From the NCBI GenBank assembly GCA_001803225.1, contig MHBF01000095.1, positions 1 through 32,940 on the forward strand: 32,940 nucleotides of DNA, read 5' to 3'. The stretch comes from Lentisphaerae bacterium GWF2_44_16. Its GTDB lineage: Bacteria; Verrucomicrobiota; Lentisphaeria; Victivallales; GWF2-45-14. Of this stretch, positions 1-6,594 are shown in pieces. The stretch's first letter is position 1. Each line of letters starts with the position of its first letter. Both the position numbers and the translations under genes were made by a program. The notes under the pieces were generated by a model. The model had not been told where the DNA came from and made no database searches. It saw only the letters and a program-made list of their open reading frames with translations.

Positions 1-74
1 TAATTGAAAACGAACCGAAACTTATCGGGCGTAATATAATCGTGTCCTTTGCACCCAAGGGACATCACCACTGA
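1..74 (+). CDS. infC: Translation initiation factor IF-3, C-terminal end (partial)
   Basis: The frame starting at base 3 is open from the window edge and ends in a TGA at 72-74. It reads as the last 23 residues of IF-3: a segment containing PKLIGRN, then IIVSFAPKG and a three-histidine tail. This matches the family's C-terminal pattern (E. coli has PKMEGRQ followed by MIMVLAPK). IF-3 binds the 30S subunit and controls start-codon selection. The following genes are rpmI and rplT, which is the classic infC-rpmI-rplT order and strongly supports the call despite the short length. Only the end of the gene is visible, so its start and leader cannot be judged. Confidence 0.85.
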   Translation, partial: IENEPKLIGRNIIVSFAPKGHHH

Positions 75-98
75 GACCGGCTGGCGTCGGCCTTCTCA
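72..98 (+). promoter_or_regulatory. Hairpin at the infC-rpmI junction
   Basis: The arms TGAGA (72-76) and TTCTCA (93-98) pair, and a second helix GGCTG (79-83) with CGGCC (88-92) closes a GCGT loop. A small CC/T internal loop separates them. The hairpin begins on the infC stop codon and ends about 20 bases before the rpmI Shine-Dalgarno sequence. No T-run follows, so it is not a standard terminator. In several bacteria L20 represses this operon by binding RNA structures in this neighbourhood. Whether this hairpin does so is inference. Confidence 0.45.
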
Positions 99-133
99 GA
101 TGAGCAAAAAATAAAATACAAGGAGTATTAACG

Positions 134-337
134 ATGCCAAAGCAAAAGACAAGAAAATGTGCCGCCAAGCGGCTCAAAAAGACGGGTACGGGCAAGTACA
201 TGCACCACAGAGCGGGCTCTCGCCATCTTCTCACCTGCAAAAACGCTAAACGCAAACGCCGTTTGGGCAAAAGCGTGGTAGTCAAAGACACTGAAATGAG
301 AAGGATTGAAGCCGCACTGCCTTATGGGCTGAAATAA
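134..337 (+). CDS. rpmI: 50S ribosomal protein bL35
   Basis: This 67-residue, very basic protein starts MPKQKTRKCAAKRLKKTGTG and contains HHRAGSRHLLTCKNAKRKR, the hallmark of bL35, whose usual length is about 65 residues. It is a structural component of the large ribosomal subunit. The start is fixed by AAGGAG at 121-126, about seven bases before the ATG. It lies between the infC end and rplT, as in most bacteria. The three genes are probably transcribed together. No internal promoter was recognised in the 59 bases upstream, which hold a hairpin (72-98). Confidence 0.97.
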   Translation: MPKQKTRKCAAKRLKKTGTGKYMHHRAGSRHLLTCKNAKRKRRLGKSVVVKDTEMRRIEAALPYGLK

Positions 338-407
338 AAAGACTTCAATTCCATTAAAAAACATTACAGTTGTCAATTTTTAATTTTTAACGAGGAGATT
401 TACTTCA

Positions 408-773
408 ATGAGAGTAACTAATAGTCCGGCATCACGTAAACGCCGCAGGCGCGCGCTTGACAGAGCAAAAGGTTTTTACGGCGCGAGAAGCAAACGCATA
501 CGTACAGTTTATGACGCGATAGATAAGGCTGACGCGCACGCTTATGTAGGCCGCAAACAGAAAAAGCGTCAATACCGCCGCCTCTGGACAGTAAGAATAA
601 ATGCCGCATGCAGAATGAACGGCACTACTTACAGTGTCTTTATGAACGGCCTTAAAAAGGCAAATATCGATCTTAACCGCAAGGTTCTTGCCGATATAGC
701 CGCACGTGATCCCGAAGCTTTTAAAGCCTTAATTGAAAAGTCAGGCGTCAAAACAGCTGTTGCCGCTAACTAA
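408..773 (+). CDS. rplT: 50S ribosomal protein bL20
   Basis: This 121-residue protein begins MRVTNSPASRKRRRRALDRA and contains the conserved KGFYGARSKRIRTVYDAI and YVGRKQKKRQYRRLWTVRIN segments of bL20. The length is normal (about 117-120). bL20 binds 23S rRNA early in 50S assembly, and in several bacteria it also represses its own operon. A GAGGAG Shine-Dalgarno lies about nine bases before the ATG. The 70-base gap after rpmI is AT-rich and holds no obvious structure. A strong hairpin follows the stop codon (797-830). Confidence 0.97.
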   Translation: MRVTNSPASRKRRRRALDRAKGFYGARSKRIRTVYDAIDKADAHAYVGRKQKKRQYRRLWTVRINAACRMNGTTYSVFMNGLKKANIDLNRKVLADIAARDPEAFKALIEKSGVKTAVAAN

Positions 774-796
774 GCAAGCTGTCCCAACGCATGTCC

Positions 797-847
797 GGCC
801 AGAATGTCCCGATATTGTGGACATTCGGCCATAAGATTTTAATTTTT
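797..847 (+). terminator. Terminator or attenuator between rplT and pheS
   Basis: The arms GGCC-A-GAATGTCC (797-809) and GGACATTCGGCC (819-830) form a 12-bp stem with one bulged A and a 9-base loop. An interrupted T-rich stretch (ATTTTAATTTTT) follows to about 847. The structure fits an intrinsic terminator for the infC-rpmI-rplT transcript, or partial readthrough/attenuation control of pheST. No leader peptide rich in Phe codons and no T-box was seen, so a phenylalanine-sensing mechanism has no direct support. Confidence 0.65.
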
Positions 848-863
848 CAATTCTGGTATCACA

Positions 864-1886
864 ATGCCGAATCCAATTATAGAAAAAATCAGTTCCGCCC
901 TGGAAATATCCAGACAAAAACTCCGGGAAGCAAAAACGGAAAATGATATCGAAGCCGTAAGGGTTGACCTCTTCGGGCGCAAAGGCCTTATGCCGGCGCT
1001 CAGCAAGGAAATGTCAGCCGTTCCCTCCGAAGAGAAGCGCGAGGTAGGAAACGCTCTGAATAACGCTAAAAACGAAATTCAGACGCTTATCGACGAGGCA
1101 AAAGCCGCAATTTCATCAGTATCCAGCTCTGCCTCCGATGAAATTGACGTTACACTGCCCGGGAGAACATGGAAGCTCGGCAAAAAACATCCTGTTACAA
1201 TGGTCATAGATGACTGTGTTTCCATATTCCGCAGAATGGGCTTCATCGTCGCGGAAGGCCCGGAAATAGAAACGGTTTATCACAACTTTGACGCTCTCAA
1301 TACGCCGCCTGAACATCCATCAAGAGACCCTCAGGATACTTTTTATTTCCCTGACGGACGCCTGCTCAGAACGCAGACTTCTCCCGTTCAGATAAGGGTA
1401 ATGGAAAGCCGTAAACCCCCGATACGCATCGTCGCACCGGGGCGCGTTTACAGACGCGACACGCCCGATGCCACGCACGGCATGAACTTTCATCAGATTG
1501 AGGGACTTTACGTTGACAGAAATGTTTCGCTCTCTGATTTGAAAAGCATACTTCTGGCCTTTGCCCATGAAATGCTCGGGCCAAGTGTAGGCGTCAGGCT
1601 CAGGCCTCACTTCTTCCCGTTCACCGAACCAAGTGTGGAATATGATTTTTCATGTATCATGTGCGGCGGCAAGGGTTGCCGTGTCTGCAAAAATTCGGGA
1701 TGGCTGGAAATATCCGGCGCCGGAATGGTCGATCCCAACGTGTTCAAAACAGTCGGGCTTGACCCCGAAACATGGAGCGGCTACGCCTTCGGAATGGGAA
1801 TTGAACGCATAGCAATGATACGTTACAGAATAAACGACATCAGGTTGCTTTTTGAAAATGATGTAAGGTTCCTGAAGCAGTTCTGA
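864..1886 (+). CDS. pheS: Phenylalanyl-tRNA synthetase alpha subunit
   Basis: PheS is the catalytic subunit of the cytoplasmic alpha2-beta2 enzyme that charges tRNA-Phe. The 340-residue length is typical. Residues 1-90 are charged and helical, matching the N-terminal tRNA-binding coiled coil. Class II core motifs follow: GFIVAEGPEIETVYHNFDAL, then GRVYRRDTPDATH and NFHQIEGLYVD (motif 2), and YAFGMGIERIAMIRY with NDIRLLFENDVRFLKQF (motif 3). The cysteine segment CIMCGGKGCRVC is common in bacterial PheS. Its Shine-Dalgarno is weak. pheT follows after 41 bases, so the two are very likely co-transcribed. A terminator-like hairpin lies just upstream. Confidence 0.97.
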   Translation: MPNPIIEKISSALEISRQKLREAKTENDIEAVRVDLFGRKGLMPALSKEMSAVPSEEKREVGNALNNAKNEIQTLIDEAKAAISSVSSSASDEIDVTLPGRTWKLGKKHPVTMVIDDCVSIFRRMGFIVAEGPEIETVYHNFDALNTPPEHPSRDPQDTFYFPDGRLLRTQTSPVQIRVMESRKPPIRIVAPGRVYRRDTPDATHGMNFHQIEGLYVDRNVSLSDLKSILLAFAHEMLGPSVGVRLRPHFFPFTEPSVEYDFSCIMCGGKGCRVCKNSGWLEISGAGMVDPNVFKTVGLDPETWSGYAFGMGIERIAMIRYRINDIRLLFENDVRFLKQF

Positions 1887-1927
1887 AAACGGCTTTCGAT
1901 AAACTAAATCACAATTGGACTATAACA

Positions 1928-4342
1928 ATGAAAATTTCTTATAACTGGTTGTCTCAATATACCGATATCCCGGAAAATATCAGGGAACTGGCAGACAAGC
2001 TGACAATGGCCGGAATTGAAGTCGAGGCCATTGAAGCCGGAAAAATTATCCCCGATGGCATTATCATCGCCGAAATACTGGAACGCAAACCCCATCCCGA
2101 CGCCGATAAGCTTTCTGTATGCAGAGTAAACACAGGCTCGGAAGAACTTCAGATAGTCTGCGGCGCCCCTAACTGCGACGCTGGCGTCAAGGCCCCGCTC
2201 GCGACACTTGGCACTGTCCTCGAAGATGATGAAACAGGGAAAAAAATCACGATTAAAAAAGCAAAACTCCGCGGCGTGGAATCTTCAGGAATGTTATGCA
2301 GCGCCAGAGAACTCGGCATTCAGGACGACCACAGCGGAATAATGCATCTGCCGAAAGACGCCTCCGTAGGCGCGCCCTTGAACAGCATAATCAAATCCGA
2401 TACTGTTTTCGACTTGGAAATAACACCCAACCGCCCGGACCTCCTTTCACACTGGGGCATCGCCAGGGATATATCAGCGCTCATGGGAACAACTCTCAGA
2501 TTTCCCGATATTAAAATCCCCGCCGTTTTAAAAGCTGAAGCGGCAAAATATAAAGACTCGGTTGAAGTCCTTAATAAAGGACTTTGTCCAAGATATACGG
2601 CCCGCATCGTGAAAGGCATCAAGGTCAAGGAGAGCCCTGAATGGCTCAAGGAACGTATCCAGAGCATTGGCCTGCGCCCTATTAACAACATAGTAGATAT
2701 TACTAATTTCATTCTTATGGAACTAGGCCATCCCCTGCATGCCTTTGACCTCGCGGAACTGAAAGGACAGAAAATCATAGTCAGGACAGCTTCCGATGGC
2801 GAAACAATGATGACGCTTGACGGCAAAACCCATAAACTCAAAAGTTCACATCTGGTAATCGCCGATGCCGAAAAACCTGTGGCGCTTGCCGGAATAATGG
2901 GAGGTGAACACAGCGGCGTAACAGATAAAACCGTTGATATACTTATCGAAAGCGCCGTGTTCTTTCCTCCTAATATACGCGCCAGCTCAAGGGAACTCGG
3001 CATTTCCTCGGACTCCTCGTACAGGTTTGAAAGAGGAGTTGATTTCGAAATGGCCGAAGCCGCAAGCAACAGGGCCGTATCTTTGATTCTGGAACTCGCC
3101 GGCGGCGAAATCGTCAGCGATCTGATTGACGTTAAAGCACCGGAAAGAGAAATGCCAGCCCCGATAAACTGCCGTTTCAGCAGCATAAGAAAACTTCTCG
3201 GCACTGAAATAGACAATCAGGAAATAGTGGAAATTTTCAAAAGGCTCGGACTCGAAGTTTCGGAAATAAATGAAAACAGCTGCCGCGTGGATGTCCCATC
3301 CTACAGGCTGGACATTGAACGCGAAGCCGACCTCGGCGAGGAAGTCGCCAGAATTTACGGACTGGACAAAATCCCCGCCCTGCCCGTCAACGCTAAAATG
3401 GTTTCTTCATTGGCGGAAGACGCATACCTGAAACTTGAAACCGCAAAGAACGAGCTTATATCTCTGGGGCTCTGCGAGTGCATGAACTACAGCATGTCCG
3501 ATGAAAAGTCCGCCGTCTGCGACGGCAAGTTCACAAAGGAAGACCTCGTGGAACTGAAAAATCCGATAAGCTCTGACTTCGCCTATATGCGCCCTTCCCT
3601 CTTCTCAGGAATCCTTGATACGGTCAGACGCAATATATCCAGAAAAAACCTCGATCTGGAACTCTTTGAAACAGGCGTGGTATTCTGCGCAAATAAAAAT
3701 CTATACCCCGAAGAACGCAGGGAATGCTGCATTGTCCTGAGCGGACGGAAGCACCCCGAGCGTTTTTCTTCCGAAAAAAATGAAACCTATGACTTCTTCG
3801 ATATGAAGGGACTGCTGGAAAAATGGCTCGAACACAGAAGACTGGAAAATACGGGTTTCAGAAAAGCCGACGACCCCCGCTTTGAAAAAGGCTCCTGCGC
3901 GGAAATCATAGCAGGAGGAAAATACATCGGTTCATTCGGAATGCTCGCCGGAAATTTCACGCGCGGAATGCGTACGCAATATCCCGTTTATCTGGCCGTA
4001 ATACAACTTGACGTTCTTCTCGGGCTCAAGGACAGAAACATACTTTACGAACCGCTGTCGATGTTCCCGTCAGTCGCCAGGGATGTGGCTTTCGTGGCGG
4101 ACGAGTCTCTTTCGCACGACAAAATCGTTGAATTTATTATGAGATCCAAGCCTGAAAATCTTGAGAAAGTCGAGCTCTTCGACATCTTCAGGGATGAGAA
4201 TATCGGCAAAAACAAAAAGAGCATGGCTTATTCGCTGACATTCAGAAATTCAGCCAGGACGCTTACCGACGAAGAAGTAAATAAGGCGCATGAAAAACTG
4301 CGTTCACAACTCGCGTCCGGGCTTTCCGTAGATTTGCGCTGA
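1928..4342 (+). CDS. pheT: Phenylalanyl-tRNA synthetase beta subunit
   Basis: This is the partner of PheS. The 804-residue length is normal for a bacterial beta subunit. Domains in order: an N-terminal EMAP-type tRNA-binding OB fold (about 40-150, with HPDADKLSVCRVN and IVCGAPN); the B3/B4 editing domain (about 210-385, with INNIVDITNFILMELGHPLH and GIMGGEHSGV); the B5 domain (about 405-480); a catalytic-like core; and the C-terminal ferredoxin-fold anticodon-binding domain (about 710-803, from PLSMFPSVARDVAF to the end). The start is the ATG 41 bases after pheS. A long open frame on the opposite strand (2320-3216) is a shadow of this gene. Confidence 0.97.
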   Translation: MKISYNWLSQYTDIPENIRELADKLTMAGIEVEAIEAGKIIPDGIIIAEILERKPHPDADKLSVCRVNTGSEELQIVCGAPNCDAGVKAPLATLGTVLEDDETGKKITIKKAKLRGVESSGMLCSARELGIQDDHSGIMHLPKDASVGAPLNSIIKSDTVFDLEITPNRPDLLSHWGIARDISALMGTTLRFPDIKIPAVLKAEAAKYKDSVEVLNKGLCPRYTARIVKGIKVKESPEWLKERIQSIGLRPINNIVDITNFILMELGHPLHAFDLAELKGQKIIVRTASDGETMMTLDGKTHKLKSSHLVIADAEKPVALAGIMGGEHSGVTDKTVDILIESAVFFPPNIRASSRELGISSDSSYRFERGVDFEMAEAASNRAVSLILELAGGEIVSDLIDVKAPEREMPAPINCRFSSIRKLLGTEIDNQEIVEIFKRLGLEVSEINENSCRVDVPSYRLDIEREADLGEEVARIYGLDKIPALPVNAKMVSSLAEDAYLKLETAKNELISLGLCECMNYSMSDEKSAVCDGKFTKEDLVELKNPISSDFAYMRPSLFSGILDTVRRNISRKNLDLELFETGVVFCANKNLYPEERRECCIVLSGRKHPERFSSEKNETYDFFDMKGLLEKWLEHRRLENTGFRKADDPRFEKGSCAEIIAGGKYIGSFGMLAGNFTRGMRTQYPVYLAVIQLDVLLGLKDRNILYEPLSMFPSVARDVAFVADESLSHDKIVEFIMRSKPENLEKVELFDIFRDENIGKNKKSMAYSLTFRNSARTLTDEEVNKAHEKLRSQLASGLSVDLR

Positions 4343-4358
4343 ACTCGGGATTTTAACG

Positions 4359-4634
4359 ATGAATGAAAATGGCTTAGACAAAAAGAGCGTTTCCGAGACT
4401 GATGAAGGCGTTATCAAAAAGCGTCTGCTTTTAAGTACCTTTGTGATTATTATCTTTCCCGGGGCTTTCATTTTTTTCGTTATCTGCGCCATCCTGATAT
4501 CAAAATTCACGGGACTGAATCAGGATAAACTCGTAATAGGGGCAATGGCGGCATTTATAGCGTTCACTTTCCTTTCCATAGTCATTTTCTCCTATCTCAA
4601 ATTCAGAGAGCTCAGAAAAAACAGCAACGACTGA
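4359..4634 (+). CDS. Small two-helix membrane protein, unknown function
   Basis: This 91-residue protein starts 16 bases after the pheT stop on the same strand and is probably the last gene of that operon. It has a charged N-terminus (about 1-22), a first hydrophobic helix (about 24-47, with LLLSTFVIIIFPGAFIFFVI), a short loop, a second helix (about 58-79) and a basic C-terminal tail. It is therefore an inner-membrane hairpin protein. No family was recognised. Its separation from pheT by so few bases suggests translational dependence, but nothing in the sequence links it to tRNA charging. The Shine-Dalgarno is poor, so the start is moderately certain. Confidence 0.7.
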   Translation: MNENGLDKKSVSETDEGVIKKRLLLSTFVIIIFPGAFIFFVICAILISKFTGLNQDKLVIGAMAAFIAFTFLSIVIFSYLKFRELRKNSND

Positions 4635-4750
4635 TAAAGCTGGTATCTATCCCAAAAAACACAGATACTCCTGACTGGCCTTGCATACTTCATTTTTACC
4701 AAAAACACAGCTGAAACAGAAGAAAATTTCATGTTTCTTACATTTAAGTA

Positions 4751-4779
4751 TTGCTTTTATTATCAATATTATTTATAAT
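4751..4779 (+). promoter_or_regulatory. Sigma-70-type promoter for the LacI/pseudopilin/glycosidase locus
   Basis: TTGCTT (4751-4756), a 17-base spacer and TATAAT (4774-4779) form a near-consensus promoter 41 bases before the LacI-type start codon. A 16-bp dyad, ATATTAT-TT-ATAATAT (4766-4781), overlaps the -10 element. It could be an autoregulatory operator, but such AT-rich dyads arise easily by chance. The 186-base gap after the preceding gene (4635-4820) holds this promoter and no clear terminator. Confidence 0.6.
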
Positions 4780-4820
4780 ATATAAGCAAAATACAAGCGA
4801 TTATCAGCAGGCAAAGAAAA

Positions 4821-5852
4821 ATGAACCAGGTAGAAATAGCAAAAGAATTGAAAGTCTCTCAGGCACTGATATCCCATATACTCAATAACCCCAAAACAAC
4901 CCGCATACCTGAAAGCAAAAAAAATGAAATTTTCGCGTTTCTCAAAAAAAGCGGATACCAGCATAAAAGAAAAAAGAAAACACCTTTACGTAGAATAGCA
5001 TATATAACCTGCCTGAATATTCCTGAACTTTATACCGACCTTTACAGACCTTATATGCTTGGAGTGACGGAAGCAGCGGAAGCAGCGTCTTTTGAAATTG
5101 TCATAAAAAATTACAACCAGGATGAAGCCTCCGATATCATGGAAATCAACGATGTGACGGGATATATAGTACAAAGCGCGTTTATAGACAGAAAGCCCTT
5201 TTTCAAAAAAGAAAACACTGTGTTTGTCGATAATCCCTTCCTCGGTTTTGACAGTGTCGAACCTGATAATTTCAGAACAATTTTTCTTCCAATGGAATAT
5301 CTGGTAAACAAAGGACATTCAAAAATAGCCTACTGGAGCATGTGGAATTACGGCAAGAGACAAAATAGAAGCAAACACCCTGAACATCTTTTGAATGCTT
5401 TTCATTTTACGCTTCAGGAGTTCGGCCTGAAAGCATCAGAAAAATATACATATCTGCCAGAGGCAGAAAAATACAACATTCAGGAAATTGAGGAAAATGT
5501 AATAAAATTCTTCCGGCAATGGAAAACCATGAAAGAACGGCCCACCGCGATTATAACCGGAGACATTTATGCGATTATCATGCTGAAGCTGGCGCCGGAA
5601 TGCGGGATTTCTGTACCAGATGACCTAAGTATAATAGGGTCCGACAACATAGCATCCTGTGAATTCTCCAATCCGCCGCTTACATCCATTGAACAAAACC
5701 GGCAGGAGATGGGCCGTTTAAGCATAGAACTGTTGAACGCCAGGCTTAATCGCCCTGCCGCTTCGCCTAAAAGACTTATATGCGAACCTTTTTTGATTGA
5801 GAGAAAATCCGTAACTGATATAATAAATAGAGAGAAAACAATGAAAAGGTAA
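4821..5852 (+). CDS. LacI/GalR-family transcriptional regulator
   Basis: This 343-residue protein has a LacI-type N-terminal helix-turn-helix (about 2-46, with [20 protein letters not shown] and the hinge-proximal [18 protein letters not shown]). A periplasmic-binding-protein-like sensor domain follows, with the characteristic [26 protein letters not shown] and [10 protein letters not shown] segments near the C-terminus. Such proteins bind DNA as dimers and release it when a sugar-type effector binds. The gene is first in a run with a pseudopilin-like gene (7-base gap), a glycosidase and a carbohydrate-binding-like protein, so it probably controls that locus. The effector cannot be deduced. 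Confidence 0.88.
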   Translation: MNQVEIAKELKVSQALISHILNNPKTTRIPESKKNEIFAFLKKSGYQHKRKKKTPLRRIAYITCLNIPELYTDLYRPYMLGVTEAAEAASFEIVIKNYNQDEASDIMEINDVTGYIVQSAFIDRKPFFKKENTVFVDNPFLGFDSVEPDNFRTIFLPMEYLVNKGHSKIAYWSMWNYGKRQNRSKHPEHLLNAFHFTLQEFGLKASEKYTYLPEAEKYNIQEIEENVIKFFRQWKTMKERPTAIITGDIYAIIMLKLAPECGISVPDDLSIIGSDNIASCEFSNPPLTSIEQNRQEMGRLSIELLNARLNRPAASPKRLICEPFLIERKSVTDIINREKTMKR

Positions 5853-5859
5853 TTTAAAT

Positions 5860-6552
5860 ATGATATACGTTTTAAACAAAAAAACCGTAAATGAATTTCA
5901 TGCCCGGGATCATAGATTTACATTAATAGAGCTCCTTATTGTTGTATCTATAATAGCAATATTGGCGATGCTATTGCTTCCTGCTTTGTCAAAGGCCCGC
6001 GATTCGGCAAAAAAAATACTTTGCACAAACAATCAGAAGCAGCTTATCCAAACATATCTTGCATATTCCTGCGATAACAATGACTGGACTGTTCCCTCTG
6101 TAGGCGCGTCATGGGAACACACATTTATAGTAGATGGCGGATATCTGAGAAATGACTATTTTTCTAAAATTATAAATCCTTATGGTTATTACTTGAACAA
6201 ATCAATGGTATGCCCCTCCTTGACCAAGCATATCACTACCAATGTAACAACATACGCAATAAGATCAGATTATGGAATAAATTACCGCTCATGTAACGCA
6301 TGGTCCTCTCTACTTGTCAATTATACTTACGGGCATATTAAAAAAATAGATCCGCGGGCTGTTGTCTTCGGAGATCGAGGTCCCTGCACAATAATAACCT
6401 CACTGATCTCGAGTTCATCCAGTACAATTTACCCCTTGAGCATGGTTCATGATCTAGGTTCAAATCTGGCTTTCATTGACGGACATTGCGGCTGGGGTAA
6501 ATACACTGATATGCTAAACCATCCCGAATGGTGGACTGTACACAGTCTATAA
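5860..6552 (+). CDS. Pseudopilin-like protein with type IV N-methylation motif
   Basis: This 230-residue protein has a short basic leader and the prepilin signature [20 protein letters not shown] starting at residue 19. F20 would be the first mature residue and E24 the conserved Glu+5. [20 protein letters not shown] follows the helix. The residue before the cleavage point is Arg, not the usual Gly. The C-terminal part ends with [12 protein letters not shown], a pattern I associate with the large pseudopilin-like families of Planctomycetes and Lentisphaerae. It would be processed by a prepilin peptidase and exposed at the inner membrane or secreted. It sits between a LacI regulator and a secreted glycosidase, which suggests a role in polysaccharide use, but the role is unknown. 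Confidence 0.85.
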   Translation: MIYVLNKKTVNEFHARDHRFTLIELLIVVSIIAILAMLLLPALSKARDSAKKILCTNNQKQLIQTYLAYSCDNNDWTVPSVGASWEHTFIVDGGYLRNDYFSKIINPYGYYLNKSMVCPSLTKHITTNVTTYAIRSDYGINYRSCNAWSSLLVNYTYGHIKKIDPRAVVFGDRGPCTIITSLISSSSSTIYPLSMVHDLGSNLAFIDGHCGWGKYTDMLNHPEWWTVHSL

Positions 6553-6594
6553 TAATTTTAATAAAAACATAGTAAAAAAAAGAAAGGCCTAATT

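Noticed and set aside
774-863. T-box or Phe-codon leader controlling pheST
   Set aside because: No T-box core sequence and no run of Phe codons were found. Only a simple hairpin is visible.
2320-3216. 298-codon open frame opposite pheT
   Set aside because: It lies fully inside pheT, which is unmistakable by domain content. The antisense product is Ser/Leu-rich and shows no recognisable motif.
4643-4669. Terminator after the small membrane protein gene
   Set aside because: GTATCT and AGATAC can pair, but the stem is six pairs with a 14-base loop and no T-run follows.
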